A stretch of DNA of 64,000 nucleotides from Tetragonia tetragonoides (Eukaryota; Streptophyta; Magnoliopsida; Caryophyllales; Aizoaceae): NCBI GenBank assembly GCA_038025085.1, contig CM076144.1:41699001-41763000 (forward strand). Direction: 5' to 3'. The notes beneath the pieces were generated by a model. It ran no database searches and was not told where the DNA came from. It saw only the letters and a program-made list of their open reading frames with translations. Below, piece after piece: positions 35,071-47,150 of the stretch. How positions within the stretch are numbered: position 1 is the stretch's first letter; every line of letters starts with the position of its first letter. The translations under genes were made by a program, and so were the position numbers.

Positions 35071-35226
35071 TAGGGGTGTGTTATTTAGTGCTGAATTGAA
35101 CTAAATTGAGCTGGATTGAACTAAAATGGACATTACTGAACTGATCTAACACGAGATCACTGCTGAACTAAATTAAATTGGATTAAACTGACGTGACCAC
35201 ATAAACTTTAAAGAACACACCCTCAG
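35071..35226. mobile_element. Short TIR element with CTGAACTAAATT words
   Basis: Left end AGGGGTGTGTTATTTAGTG and right end AAAGAACACACCCTCAG are inverted repeats. The interior repeats GCTGAATTGAACTAAATTGA-type words. Same GGGTGTGTT ends as 46874 and 47151. Confidence 0.6.
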
Positions 35227-35394
35227 ACTTATTGATTTAGCAAAACGATGATATGAAATGTATATCATATGTTAGAACAGAACTTACTACCTAGAATGCA
35301 GAACTTACTGCCTAGAATTTGTTTAGTTCACCGTTAAATGCGCTTGAATTTAAGTAATCTATTCTCAATTTGACTCTATTCTTACAATATACAA

Positions 35395-35560
35395 TAGATC
35401 TTATATAAGGTCGTCTCAAATATAAGACTATATTTATAACCAAATCTAATATCAGTATTACGTCATACTTGTTTGAGGTGAAGTCATTACCATTGAATTG
35501 AGGTGAAGTCATTACCATTAAATTGACGCTTTTTGATGAAATATCATATAAAACCCCTTA
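35395..35560. repeat. Diverged palindromic MITE relative
   Basis: CTTATATAAGGTCGTCTCAA, TTTATAACCAA and TATTACGTCATACTTG parallel the blocks at 29430 and 46522. It also carries a 25-bp direct repeat (GAGGTGAAGTCATTACCATT). Weak copy. Confidence 0.35.
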
Positions 35561-36192
35561 GCTACCAAAAATCCACCAATTAGACAAAGTCATGTAAGAT
35601 ATGATGAATTTTCCAATCAATCATAGTCATGAACTAGGGCCATATATGTCGTACACGTGTGCGGACAATTCAATGTTTGTTGTATATTTTTTTGCTTATA
35701 ATCATCTTTAGATAGTGTTGTCAAACTCACAACAATTTTGGAGTCAATCAGCATAGCCTCCTTTTAACATTTAATGTCATTTAACCTGGTTTGGGGCTGT
35801 TCATATATTTCGCCGCCTAATTATCAAAATGGGACAAATTTAAGAGAGAGAATTAAACAACACCAGACATGCATTTCTTATTATTATACGTTGATTGAGA
35901 GAGATACATATTATTGGAGACATTTGTTTCGTGGTAGTGGTGAATTTTGAGAGATATCTTGCCTTTAAACAAGGGAATTAAAATCTAGAATAAAACTATT
36001 TATTTGGACTGTTGCTTGAAGCTAAATTTTTTGCAATACTTTGGATTTGGAAGGACGTACATATTTGTATATGATGTTGAAGCTGAGAAATTAAAATAAT
36101 GTCAATTTAATATATTTTGCCTACTTAATTATGAATGTTGTCATCTTGTGAGTTTCATTGATTGACATCATAAACTTCATTTTAGCCGTCAT
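35561..36192. other. Intergenic AT-rich DNA, no gene seen
   Basis: No reading frame or bounded repeat could be supported here. Confidence 0.5.
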
Positions 36193-36210
36193 GCTTGGTC
36201 ATCATGCCTT

Positions 36211-36414
36211 TGGTTTTTTATTTTTTTTGAATAGACATGAAAGCCGAGCTCTTAGAGACTGAACTCATTACATGGTCGGGGGTAACCCAAACGCCCATAG
36301 CAATAAATACCATCTCAATTCAAATTTGAGAACAATAAGTCTCGAACGAACCAAAACAACCTAGATATAGAAATGGTAAAAAATGAGAGCTTTACCACTT
36401 GAAATCCACCTTTT
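36211..36414 (-). mobile_element. tRNA-derived SINE with 18-bp target duplication
   Basis: On the minus strand: CAAGTGGTAAAGCTCTC (box A-like), GTTCGTTCGAGACTT (box B-like), and an AAAAAAAATAAAAAACC 3' end. Flanked by GCTTGGTCATCATGCCTT (36193-36210) and GCTCGGTCATCATGCGTT (36415-36432), two mismatches in 18. Confidence 0.8.
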
Positions 36415-36450
36415 GCTCGGTCATCATGCGTTCATAATATTGATGAAAAC

Positions 36451-36490
36451 AATTCAATTATTGTATACTCATGAAAAAAATTCAATTATT
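36451..36490 (+). repeat. Tiny A-tailed insertion with 12-bp direct repeat
   Basis: AATTCAATTATT occurs at 36451-36462 and 36479-36490, bracketing GTATACTCATGAAAAA. Similar in plan to the poly(A) micro-insertions at 16167 and 53653, but AT-rich slippage is a fair alternative. Confidence 0.35.
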
Positions 36491-37285
36491 AAGAAAAGAG
36501 TGAAGAAAAATGAAGTAGAGACATGATGTTGGTAAGTGAACACAGAAAACCGTCATCATCCCTATCAATTTTGATCATCTTCACCATGCATCTTGTATAA
36601 TTGTAATGCATGTGAGCTAGTGATGGTGCTAATTTTAGATGGATGAAGTCCTATTGATACTACCTTAATTAACATAATCTTTGTAAACATGTTTTACGGC
36701 TCAAGTCCCATCTTTTTCTAGTGATATAGTGGTGCATTGAATGAGTTTTCGCTTCATCAATGCATATTATATTACTTATCTATCCCCAATCATAATAAGA
36801 GAAAAGGGTAATTGGATGTTTTAATCAATACCGGGTCTTGTGTGAATTTGGTTCACCGTGTACTAAGAACACTAGTGTAATATTTTGAAATATGAAAAAT
36901 ATTTTTAAAAATGTTTAGTTTCTTGGTCCTCAATAAACTGAGTCCCTAAAAATTTTTGCGTTTAATCAAATGTGTTTAGTAGTGGTCTAGTGGGATCCTT
37001 CAATACAAATTTTTTTTTTTTTTTTTTTGGTGAAGTCTTCAATGCCAATATTGTGTATTTGTGTATGATGGCTTTAATTTCTTTAGTTTTCTACAAAAGT
37101 TAATTTCCCCTGTTTCAAGTTTTTACTACATTCGATCAGGTGCAAATTGATTACTCTTCCATATATTTACAAAGTTAATTAGAACTAAAATAAGTCAAAA
37201 TAATTTTCCATTACATTTCCATACACGATTATATTGATCTTCCTACTAAACTAAGTCAAAATATTTATTCATTATATTTCCAAGA

Positions 37286-37470
37286 GGTGTTGCCTCACTG
37301 GTAAACAAGTAGCAACTTATAAACCGGGTCATGGGTTCAAACCTTCTAGGGAGCACCTACTCGAATTAATTCGTGGAATACCCGAGACCGTGCGTTAGGA
37401 AGTGCCTTTTAATCACGCCCAAAGAGAAACGTTCCTCTTTGTCAAACCAAAAAAAAAAAAAAAAAAAAAA
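37286..37470 (+). mobile_element. tRNA-derived SINE with 22-base poly(A)
   Basis: TTGCCTCACTGGTAAACAAG (box A-like) and GGGTTCAAACCTTC (box B) precede a GCACCTACTCGAATTAATTC body, ending TTGTCAAACC and A(22). No clear target duplication found. A different SINE family from those at 21440, 24477 and 42946. Confidence 0.75.
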
Positions 37471-38051
37471 CGTTAGTATTGGGAGATGTTTCCAACGTCC
37501 GAGACATATAATATAGTCGTATATATATTACGATTATCGTTGAATAAGCATGTACTCTTCCTCCTACAAATTAGAATCTAATCGAAATATATATGCAATT
37601 ATGCAAATATACAAGTGCAACAACCCTATGTTCCGACTACACAAGGAATTTACTTTTGTTTGCTAGACTCAAGTAGCTAGCATATTGTGATGCCGTGTGT
37701 ATGTGAGTGATGACAAAGTATGATGCAAAGTTTTATGCTTATTTTGCAGTTAGTCCTAAACTATGGTAGTAGTTTTTCATGGCCCTAATGGCTCAATGTG
37801 TGGCACCAGGGGTGTTACAACTTTACAAGAGCGACACGAAATTCGCATTAAGGAACTTGCATATTGTAATAGAACGACATAAAACAAATTGCAGAATAAA
37901 ACAGAATTTTGAGACATAATGGAATGTGAAACAAAACTTGTAGAGCGGAATGAAATTGAGTAGAACAAAACTTTTAGAAAGAAAATTGAAATTGCGCAAA
38001 ACAAAATGGAACAAATTAAATGCAACAAGCAAAATAACTAAAAGAAGCCCA

Positions 38052-38205
38052 TGAAGCATATGGCGCAATGGCAAAGGGCGGATCTATAAGAATAACAGAC
38101 ATCAAGGATTCCCAGAAAAAAGTCTAGAGTTCGATTTCTAACTATTACGTCGCACATTTTGCGACTGACCCCTCCATAAGGGTCCAAAATAAGGTTTATA
38201 AAAGT
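38052..38205 (+). mobile_element. Probable SINE
   Basis: GAAGCATATGGCGCAATGGC (box A-like) and TAGAGTTCGATTTCTAAC (box B-like) at pol III spacing, followed by GCGACTGACCCCTCC. The 3' end and target duplication are unclear; a short direct repeat ATAAGGTTTAT lies at its right edge. Confidence 0.5.
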
Positions 38206-38707
38206 GCGAATAAGGTTTATGAATCCAGAAAAAGCCTAATCCTTTTTTTGAAATAACTAAAAGAAAATCCCCTAAATCTCAAGAGACTAAGAGTAAAAAA
38301 CGGGGGGAATGGGAATGGGAATGGGAGAGAAAACAAAGCAAAAGAAAAAAAAAAAAAAAAAAAAAAAAGAAGAAGGTAATATCCAATAGAATGAAGGGTA
38401 AGATTGATAGTCCAAATTGAAAGTGAACAGGTCATTTTAGTGGTGTAGTACGTGAGTGGCTATGAGAGCAGCATAGATAATAGACAAAATGGGCCAAAAG
38501 GAAATATTTGGTGGGTTCCTTACCTTGACGAGGCTTTCTTATTTGCCATTACGCGTGGAATGGACGGCTGGTCAGAACTCACCACTCTCCACATTAATCC
38601 GACACGTTTAGTTTTGCTATTCAAAAATATTAATTAGAACATAAAAGAAAAGTGTTGTCAATATATCTTTTTTTATATTTAGCTCCCAAATATGATTGAA
38701 CTAGGTG

Positions 38708-39965
38708 GATGCCTGTTAGTATGTCCGTGCGTTGCACCGACTGTGATTATATAATAAAATTAATATAAAGTAATTATTAATCTTATCGAAAAATCAAAGT
38801 GTAATTGTAACTTATGAAAAGCTATTAGTAATATATGGATAAATATTTATAAAACCCATTTAATATCATGAATGGCATATAATAAGATTACTATGAATTT
38901 ATATGGCATCTTATCTAATTTAAACTCTAATCATCAAATTCAATTAACTATTAATTAACTTATCCCATATGTTACATGATCCAAGAGGTAATAGTTTCAA
39001 AGTCATCCTATGATTGATGTTGGTACGTTAATGCTCTTATATTGATATAAGTGTACAACTAACCTTCCAAAGATATGATCATTTTTTTATGGTAAAATCA
39101 GTTTAAATGTCTAATGTATATATGACTATTTTTCAAAAAATAAAGAAGTTTCAGACGTAAACTTTAGAATAACAAAACATACTTTAATGCTTGCTTATTT
39201 TTTCAAAGTTATATGCGGTCAAAGTACTACCTTGAAGAACGCAAAAAGTCCAATGAAGTTTATATTTGTGGTCCAAAATGAGTACATTAATAATTATAAA
39301 GTTGAAGGGAACATAAACTGGAGCCCTAAGATAACACAGGGGATCAATATACTACGTACAGTTATAAAGTTATATGTGATAATGGTAAAGTTTCCTATTA
39401 AAGATTGGACCTAGAATCATTTTAGATTCATCGTTAATTTCTTTATTCTACACATACTCTTTTTATTATATTTTACCTTGAGATTGCTTTTTAAATTTTT
39501 GTAACTAATATACGTATCTTTTCTCTTATTTTTACATTGCAACTCTTTAGTTGTGTCAGTTTGTCAAGCTAATTACTAATTACCTTTTTAGGTGGACGCA
39601 TCTTATGTTGTAAATCTATAGAACATACTACAAATGAGTATCATTTTAAAGGATATTTCGTACTCGTTCCAGTGGTGTAAGAAATTTAATTTTTTAAGCG
39701 GTGAAAGTAAAGTTATATGCTTTTTAAAATCTAATAGTCTACTCTTTAATGATTTAGGAAAGTACAACTTTAGTATATGTATTCTATATGAAAACCTCTA
39801 ATTAATAATGTACTCTTTAACGATTTATGAAAGTACAACTTTAGTACATATTCTATACAAAAAACATATATTTCTATTTTATATTTATATTAAAACTTTA
39901 TTACAATGGCTCGCTTAGTTGGACGCCTTCAATGCTGTCAGAAAATGCCTCTAATATATAGATAC
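38708..39965 (-). mobile_element. Candidate Helitron, minus strand
   Basis: On the minus strand it would start TCTATATATTAGAGGCATTT after an A (39965) and end with hairpin GTCGGTGCAACGCACGGAC then ATACTAA (38708). The 5' 430 bp (39540-39965) recurs at 43130-43571 with the same TCTATATATTAGAG end, which supports that terminus. The base after CTAA is C where T is usual, so the 3' end is less certain. No Rep/helicase coding, so non-autonomous. Confidence 0.45.
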
Positions 39966-39969
39966 TATA

Positions 39970-40005
39970 TAAGAAGCCCGTGCGTTGCACGGGTTGGGTG
40001 TTATT
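39970..40005 (-). mobile_element. Helitron-type 3' hairpin terminus
   Basis: CCCGTGCAACGCACGGG perfect hairpin followed by CTTCTTATATAG and T on the minus strand, directly abutting the TC start of the neighbouring candidate Helitron. Body not delimited; it may extend right to about 40090. Confidence 0.45.
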
Positions 40006-40090
40006 TATTATTTTTAATGATAAGTTAAGAATTTTTTTAAATTAAAATACCTCATTTAAATGTTCGTGGATGATGTTGAATACTTAATTG

Positions 40091-40426
40091 AGTTCTCACC
40101 AAGGTGGCATTAAATACGTAATAAATACTCATAAATGCATAGGTGATTAAAAAGAAATTAAAAATATTTTGATTTTATTTTAATAAAAATAAGTAACATA
40201 AGTATTATATTTATTATCCTAAAAAATATTATATATTCACTAAAAATAAAAATTCTTTGTTAAAAGAGTTTTTTTTTCTTTATAAAAAAATTATTATTGT
40301 TCCTTGCTAGACTCCTATTATTATTCAACTTTATATATTGATGTGATTAAAAAAAATTATTATATTGATTCTAATAACGGAGGATGATAAACAAGAACCC
40401 GTGCATTGCACGGGCACGAAATCTAG
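40091..40426 (+). mobile_element. Short Helitron-like element, copy 2
   Basis: Runs from TTGAGTTCTCACCAAGG to hairpin CCCGTGCATTGCACGGG, then CACGAAAT, CTAG and T. Best-preserved 3' hairpin of the three copies; it has a small insertion near its 5' end relative to copies 1 and 3. Confidence 0.65.
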
Positions 40427-40439
40427 TATATATATGTAG

Positions 40440-40774
40440 AATTGAGTTCTCACCAAGCATTGAATAAGTAATAAATAGCCATAAATGTATGGGTGATTAA
40501 AAAGAAACTAAAAATAATTTTATTTTATTTTAATAAGAAATAAGTAACATAAGTATTATATTTATTATCCTAAAAAAATTATAAATTCATTAAAAATGTA
40601 ATTTCTTTGTTAAATATGTTTTTTGTTTTGATAAAAAGATTATTATTGTTCTTTGCTACTCCTATTATTCAACTTTATATATTGATATGATTAAAATTTT
40701 TTATCATATTTCTTCTAATAACAGAGTCTGCATGATAAACAAGAATCCGTGCATCGCACGGCCATGAAATCTAG
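40440..40774 (+). mobile_element. Short Helitron-like element, copy 3
   Basis: Runs from TTGAGTTCTCACCAAGC to CCGTGCATCGCACGG, then CCATGAAAT, CTAG and T. It follows copy 2 in head-to-tail array, separated by about 13 bp. Confidence 0.65.
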
Positions 40775-40838
40775 TTATGTTAGAAACTTCATTTCATAAT
40801 TTGGATTTTGTGTGATGATAATTATGGCGCCCATGACA

Positions 40839-40886
40839 ATGAGTTATCTAAAGTGTTTTTTTTTTTTGGGGTATGAGTTATCTGAA
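40839..40886 (-). repeat. Tiny poly(A) insertion with 14-bp direct repeat
   Basis: ATGAGTTATCTAAA (40839-40852) recurs as ATGAGTTATCTGAA (40873-40886). Between them are GTG, T(14) and GGGGT; on the minus strand this is ACCCC followed by A(14). Same plan as 16167 and 53653. Confidence 0.5.
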
Positions 40887-41049
40887 ATTGAATCATGAGA
40901 ATTCTGAATCAAGCTTTGGTAACCGTGTAACACCATATCTGTATTGTCTATTAAAAAGAAATCAATATAAAGACTTAAGCAAAATAGGTTTTTCAACTAA
41001 ACACACCCAAAGATTTATCCTTTTTTTAAAAGTAAATAAATAAATAAAT

Positions 41050-42141
41050 AAGGGTATGTTTTTTTGAGCTGAGTCGAGTTAATCTGATATGACCAACTAA
41101 GTATGTTGAATTGATATAATAAGCTGCTTGTACTAATTATATTTTACTTAATAGTATATTGATCTGACTTAATCGTAGTCTTTATTGAGTTGATCTGATT
41201 TAATAAGTACAATGAACTTATTCCACTGAGATGATGATATGCTCTTCAAATACCACAAAGCTCATCTGACCGAATAAAAAAATGGGCTCGTTTGCAAGTG
41301 TGCATTGTATGTCAATGATACATGTATCATCATACATTTACATTAGAATGTCGTGAAGCTCAAAATAAACAAAGAGAAAATGGTAAATGTTGAAAGAGAT
41401 CTAACAAAGGGGCTCATACGCCTTTTCCTATCACATCTAGCATGCTTTTATTCATGGATTTGATCATGTCGTCATGGAGACGGATTGTCTCGCCTTGTTT
41501 AATACTTTACAATAGAGTCGTAGAGGTTTTACTTACTTTGTTTTGGTTGTTGATGATTGCAATTTTTAAATACAAATTTTAAATCTGAAAATAAACAAGA
41601 GAGACAAAGTATATTAATAAATTTGTTGTTAAAATACTAATTTTCCCAAACATGAGATTTTAAAATACTAATTTTCTTATCCCTATCCCCTCCTTCTATT
41701 CCCACTAAACAAATGCCCCCTAAAATTAAGTTTACTACTTACATTCAAACTCAGATAATATCTCCATAAAATTTATTGGACAACAAAGTTATTGCCGGGT
41801 CATTTATGTCATATATGGAAACATAATGGAGCTCATCGTTTTAAGATTAAACCGGACAATAATAGTGTTAATTAACATGACAATAACATCACCCGATTTA
41901 TTACCTATCTCTTTTTTAGTTCTTATTTTTGTTTGAGGTTTATGTTTTAGTTATATAGGTTTTCAACTTTTCATAACTACGTGCTTATTGTAACTCGGAT
42001 ATATAATATCTCAATAAATTTTGTTATACACGACAATCTTTGAACAATATCTCTTTTCCTTGATTTAAAAAAAACATTTCTTTTTAGCTACGTAGGCCTT
42101 CATAACTGGTGTGCTTGATGTTATTACATTGAGTAGCTGCT
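41050..42141. other. AT-rich intergenic DNA with one degenerate short TIR element
   Basis: 41055-41270 carries AGGGTATGTTTTTTTGAGCT and TTGATCTGATTTAAT words like the short TIR family but with poor ends. The remainder shows no gene. Confidence 0.4.
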
Positions 42142-42382
42142 TAGGCCCGGTTCTCTTCAATTTCTTCCAAGTATTCAGTTAATTCAGTTTAGTTCAGTAA
42201 AAAGAAGTTCAATTCAGAAATATTCAGATCAGTTCGGTAAATCAAAGTATAGTTTTACTCTTTTTTATTGTAATCTGTGGATTCAGTAAAAATAAGTTAA
42301 GTTCAGTTCAGTAAATTTCAGTTCAATTCAGTATTGTGCAAATAAGTTTAGTAAAAAGAAGGTGAAGAGAACATGGTCTTAC
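42142..42382. mobile_element. Short TIR element with TTCAGTTCAGT array
   Basis: Left end TTAGGCCCGGTTCTCTTCA and right end TGAAGAGAACATGGTCTTA are inverted repeats. The interior is a degenerate array of TTCAGTTCAGTAAA words in both orientations. Shares its terminal repeats with 13855-14031. Confidence 0.65.
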
Positions 42383-42596
42383 AATTGTTAGTTTATCATT
42401 TACAATAATGATCTAAAGCTACATATCCCAAAACATGCATACATACATAGGTATATGATTAACTTGTTAATCAAATAGAATTACATAGTTATTGCATGAA
42501 ATAAGGAGCAAGAGGCATCAAGCATATAGAAGGGAGGGGTGAAAAGAACATGAAAGGTAAAAAATGACGATCTTGCATTAAGGAACATACCTTTAG

Positions 42597-42841
42597 GTAC
42601 GTTTGTTAGAGCTTACACGGTCAATTCAGTTCAGTTGAGCTGTTAATTTAGTGATTTAAAATTCAGTTAAATGATGTTCAATTCAGTTCAGTGGTGCTGA
42701 GTTTAGAAATATATTTTTTGTCTCACATATCAAGTTGTGTTCAATTCAGTTCAATTGTGTCCAGTTCAATTCGTAGTGTCCAATTTAGTGATGTTGAATT
42801 CATTTCAGTTTTGGTAAGTTCAGCTCTAACAAACGCACCCT
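42597..42841. mobile_element. Short TIR element with AGTTCAGTTCAATT array
   Basis: Left end AGGTACGTTTGTTAGAGCTT and right end AAGTTCAGCTCTAACAAACG followed by CACCC are inverted repeats of about 20 bp. Interior consists of TTCAGTTCAATTGTG-type words. Confidence 0.7.
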
Positions 42842-42945
42842 TTGTGTGAAAATATAAATTAAATCTTTTAATTTTTCCATGAGCTCAAACTTTTCATCTT
42901 CATCATTACACGTGAAACAAACAATAAAAACAATTCGTTATATTT

Positions 42946-43060
42946 GGTTCCAGGTTCGAGTCTCCTCTAGGTCACTGAAGGTTTTCCTGGTCGATAACTT
43001 TAGGGCCCATGAGATTATTCAAGTAAAGCTTGAACACCCAAATTATCTAAAAAAAAAAAT
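42946..43060 (+). mobile_element. 5'-truncated SINE with target duplication
   Basis: Starts just before box B (GGTTCGAGTCTCC), continues CACTGAAGGTTTTCCTGGTC and GGGCCCATGAGATTATTC, and ends TTATCT-A(11). Flanked by GTTATATTT at 42937-42945 and 43062-43070. Same family as the 17855-17970 fragment. Confidence 0.75.
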
Positions 43061-43082
43061 TGTTATATTTATGTTCTGGTAT

Positions 43083-43086
<4 letters not shown>

Positions 43087-43120
<34 letters not shown>
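43087..43120. repeat. TC microsatellite
   Basis: About 17 uninterrupted TC dinucleotides. Confidence 0.95.
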
Positions 43121-43126
<6 letters not shown>

Positions 43127-43129
43127 TTT

Positions 43130-43571
43130 TTTACTTTGCAACTTTGTAGTTGTGTCAAACTAATTACTTTTTAGGTGGGCGCACCCTATGTTGTAAAAAT
43201 TATGCATATTTTATATACTCATACTATATTCTTTTAATCAATAAAACATACTACAAATTAGTCTCATTTTAAAGAATATTTCGCACTCTTTCCAATGGTG
43301 ATTTTTTTTTTTTAAATTTTTTAAGCGGCAGAAGTAAAGTTATATGCTAGTTAAAATCTAATAGTCTACTCTTTAACGATTTAGAAAAGTACAACTTTAG
43401 TATAAATGTTCTATACCAAAACCTCTAATAATATACTCTTTAACGATTTAGGAAAGTACAACTTTACTATATATTCTATACCAAAACCTATTTTTCCATT
43501 TTTCATTTATATTAAAATTTTATTACAATTATTCGCTTAGGTGGACGCCTCCGATACTGTCAGAAAATGAC
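43130..43571 (-). mobile_element. Second copy of Helitron 5' region
   Basis: Matches 39540-39965 block by block: TAGTTGTGTCA, TTTTTAGGTGG-CGCA, AAAGTTATATGCT, two ACTCTTTAACGATTTA units, and the terminal CTGTCAGAAAATG-CTCTAATATATAGATA. The match stops near the TC microsatellite on its left, so the copy is truncated there. Confidence 0.6.
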
Positions 43572-46521
43572 TCTAATATATAGATATTATTATTATTATG
43601 ATTATGATTATGATTATGATTATGATTTTAGAGAATTTATAAGTTGTGATTTCTTCAAACGTTAACGATGACTCTTTTACTTGTTTTGTCAATGTCACAA
43701 TTAGATCAACCACTTTTTAGGTCTCAAAAAGCTTTTATTCATCTTCTACTTTGGGAGAGCCTAGCTAAAAAAAGAATGCATCTACATTCCCCCTCATTCT
43801 TTTTATATTTATCAATTAGTTTTTGAATTTATTTTAGTTTTTTAGGTAATTAATAATTTTTTAATTATTTTTATTAAGAATATACTTCTGTTGCTTGATT
43901 TTAAAAAAATAAATTCAATGGCAATAATGTACACTATATGCGCCCTTCCGAATCTCGTATTAAGTTTTTCCAACATCAAACAAAAATCATTGATAATATT
44001 TTTCAAGTCGTGTTCCTTTGTTTGAGGTGCGTGTTTGCAAAAGGTTGCTATTGAATTGACAATTTGCAAGTTCTTACGAATGGTAAATCAAATGTTTTAC
44101 ATTCACAATCAACTCTTGGAAAATATCATTATCTTTTTCAATCAAAATTTTTTGTCTTATTTTGTGTACAATTTTCTATCGCAAATACATACTAGTCGCC
44201 CGTGATTTTGGCTTGCAAATCAATTTTATCATAAATATCTTTATTGATTCTCTTTTACTCAACCCCACATTGCATATCTCGTAAGTAGTCTAAACTTATT
44301 AAAAGCGAATTAAATATCTGAAATTTAAAAATATATCGTTTCTCTTTGAATGAACATTCAGGATTACACGTTTCAAAATGGTCAACCCAACGAGTTTCAG
44401 GTCGGGTCATTTACAAGTCGGATAATGGATCAAATTCACTTTTAGTTCATTTTTTTGTTGAAAAAATTGTGCCACGATTCAGAGAAACATGCTGAATCAG
44501 TATTTGATAGGATCAACCTATCTAGCTAAATGCAATACTTTCATTTTTCATCAATGTGCATTATACTAAAAGTGTAAACCATATAGAGTCATTCATGTTA
44601 TGCAACATCGATTTTAAGCCATGATTGGATTGAGGGTAATGAGTAAGGAATAATGAAGCAAGTTAAAGGGTAAAATAGGAAGATGGAGGTGGTTGTGGGG
44701 TAATGATTAAGGGGATAATGGAGAAAAAAAAAGGGAGAAAGGGGGGCAATGCATTACCCTAGGGGTAGGGTGGCCGGTAACTTTACCCCCCAAATTAAAT
44801 GAAGGGAAAAATTAAGCTCCTTTTTAAAAAATCTAACACCCACCACCTCCCACACCTCTAATTTTAGTATATAATTTATTTTATTACCCCCTTAATCATT
44901 ATGCCCATTTCTAACATGCCTCCAAAAACAAAAATTAATCTTAAGAGCATGTAAAATATGTAATATTCCTAGGAGAAATAGTGCCATGAATGTATATCCT
45001 TCACTAAGTATAGAAAGAAAAGGGATACATTGATGAAATTAGTCATATGCGTGTCTCACAACCTCCGGCCCTTATTACTTTTTCTCTCCAAATCTGTGGG
45101 GAAGAGGAGGATGGAAGGGCGGTGCCGGCCTAAGGAGGGAAAGCCACGTGACAGGGACGAGGTGCAACGGACAAGCAACGGTCATTATCCTATAAGGGCT
45201 ATAACTTCAGCGTTTTAACATTATTTATTATTATTCCCATGATTTAATCCACTAATAACCATTTTTCTGTTTTTATTATGAAAAGGGTAGGTGATGATGA
45301 GGCCATCATATTCATTCCTTTGCCACGTATAGAGTTGATTGGTGGTAGATGTAAATGGGCCCCACATTGGCAAATCAATTACCCATTGTTGGTGCTTCCA
45401 CGTGGACTTTATGATCACGCATATGGCATGTGCTTCTTTTCTTACTTCTATAGTAGAGGTAGAGCCACTTAATTACTTATTAGCTGTCACGTGCTTGTTC
45501 ATATCCAATAGAGGCTGGCAAAATGCAAGCTCCTCCTGGCTATCTTAAGAGTTGGCAATGGAGGAAAGGTGGCCGGTACACCAATATGGGATCTGGTCGA
45601 ATATTCATTATTGTAGGAACAATAAATTCTTCAATGTTATTCTTTGTAGGAAGGTCTTCTTTATTATTGAGCCTATTAGCTCTTATGAGATTAATTGACT
45701 TGTTCTGTGCATGTGAAATCGATTGATTTGCCTAATGCATGTCATTTTATTAACGAATGGGTCATTACATATTTCGATTGAGAGACAAAGTTTGGTTTTG
45801 GAATGGGTCATTACATATTTCGATTTGGTTTCTTAACAAATTCATATTAATTTGGGTTAAATGAGTACTTACATCAAGTCGAATTAAGTCATTATTTGTT
45901 TATGTATGAATTCATGTCAATTCATGTTCGATCATTTGACATGGATTTCATTTGATTCGTATTTTAGGTTAATAATTCAAATTTCGTGTTGTAGGAATGG
46001 TTAGGTTAGTTATCGTGTCAAATGGATCTTTTATAGCTATTCATCTTATTATTTCATGTTTTGCAATATGCTCACCAAGTATATTTTTTATTTGGAAAAT
46101 GATTACTACTAAAAAGATAAAAGTTTAGATTTTGTACAAAATTACAACCCTTTAATAAGTTGCATTTGACAAAGTTTTCCTTTCTTCTAACCGCTTGTAG
46201 AAAATTTATGACAATAAGAAAATATTTAAACAGACTAAAAACCCTTCAGACCCTCACATATATATAAGCATTTTGTATTTTAAGATTCTCAAATTTTGAC
46301 ACTATGAGATTCTTACCATATTTTACATGTCCTATTGCACATTAACTCTTTTTCAAAATAGAAAGAAACTTGTGCGCGCACACACACATTATTTTCTAAA
46401 CGTGGTTTTTGGAGAAATACAAATCTTCTACTAATTAATTCAAAATTGGTACAAAGGTTATCTTAACTGTATAACAATGAATAATTTGATTTAATTCTAG
46501 TTTATAAATATTTAAAAATAA
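43572..46521. other. About 3 kb of AT-rich intergenic DNA, no gene seen
   Basis: Contains an ATTATG repeat at 43588-43630 and a CA-rich spot near 46375. Short frames near 45030-45730 have no family motif or plausible gene structure. A CACGTG-type motif in CCACGTGGACTT (near 45410) is isolated. Confidence 0.5.
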
Positions 46522-46648
46522 TTACAAAAAGTCTCTTATGAGGCGGCCTTCAAGGTGAGACCATCTCTATAACCAAGCATGACATCACCATAACGTCATG
46601 CTTATATGAAGCGCCTCACCTTAAGGCCGCCTCATACGAATTTTTGTG
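46522..46648. mobile_element. Palindromic MITE, best copy
   Basis: Fold-back element: CAAAAAGTCTCTTATGAGGC with GGCCTTCAAGGTGAG on the left pairs with CTCACCTTAAGGCCGCCTCA and TACGAATTTTTGTG on the right; core AAGCATGACAT/ACGTCATGCTT. Relatives at 29430-29550, 35395-35560 and the LINE-split copy at 5155/12207. Confidence 0.75.
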
Positions 46649-46873
46649 AAACAATTAAGCATTGTTTCTCGTTTACAGGTCAAATATATTTGAGTTCAAT
46701 TTTGTTTATGTTTTTATATTCATTTTTTTTAAATAATAGTTCTAATTGGTATATATTCAGATCTATAATATTGGAAGTCAATTCAAGATTAGTTTATATA
46801 AATATCGTATTGGTGGGTGATGAAATATTACTATTACGTCCGTGAACGCAACTAAAATAAAAAAATAAATAAA

Positions 46874-47055
46874 GGGTGTGTTATTTTTCACTTAATCAGT
46901 AATTGGTTCAATTCAGTTCATCAGTTCATTTTATTTCATTTCAGGTCCTCAGTGAAGTTCAATTCATTTCAATGACCTACTTTTCCTCTCACATGCATAT
47001 TAGTTATTACTATTAAATTGAGTTAAGTTCAGTGAATAAGAATACACTCATCAAA
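46874..47055. mobile_element. Short TIR element with TTCAATTCAGTTCAT words
   Basis: Left end AAGGGTGTGTTATTTTTCAC; right end AGTGAATAAGAATACACTC, inversely similar. Interior of TTCAGTTCA/TTCATTTCAG words. Confidence 0.5.
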
Positions 47056-47150
47056 ATCTTATTCAAAATACCATATATTCAAAAGAATTAAAAGATGCTC
47101 CATTGATTAAGAGGATCATCTTACAATCATGAAGTTGATGATTCAATACC

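Noticed and set aside
45030..45730. Cluster of short plus-strand frames as a possible small gene
   Set aside because: No conserved motif, no consistent splice-linked model, and frames overlap in different phases.
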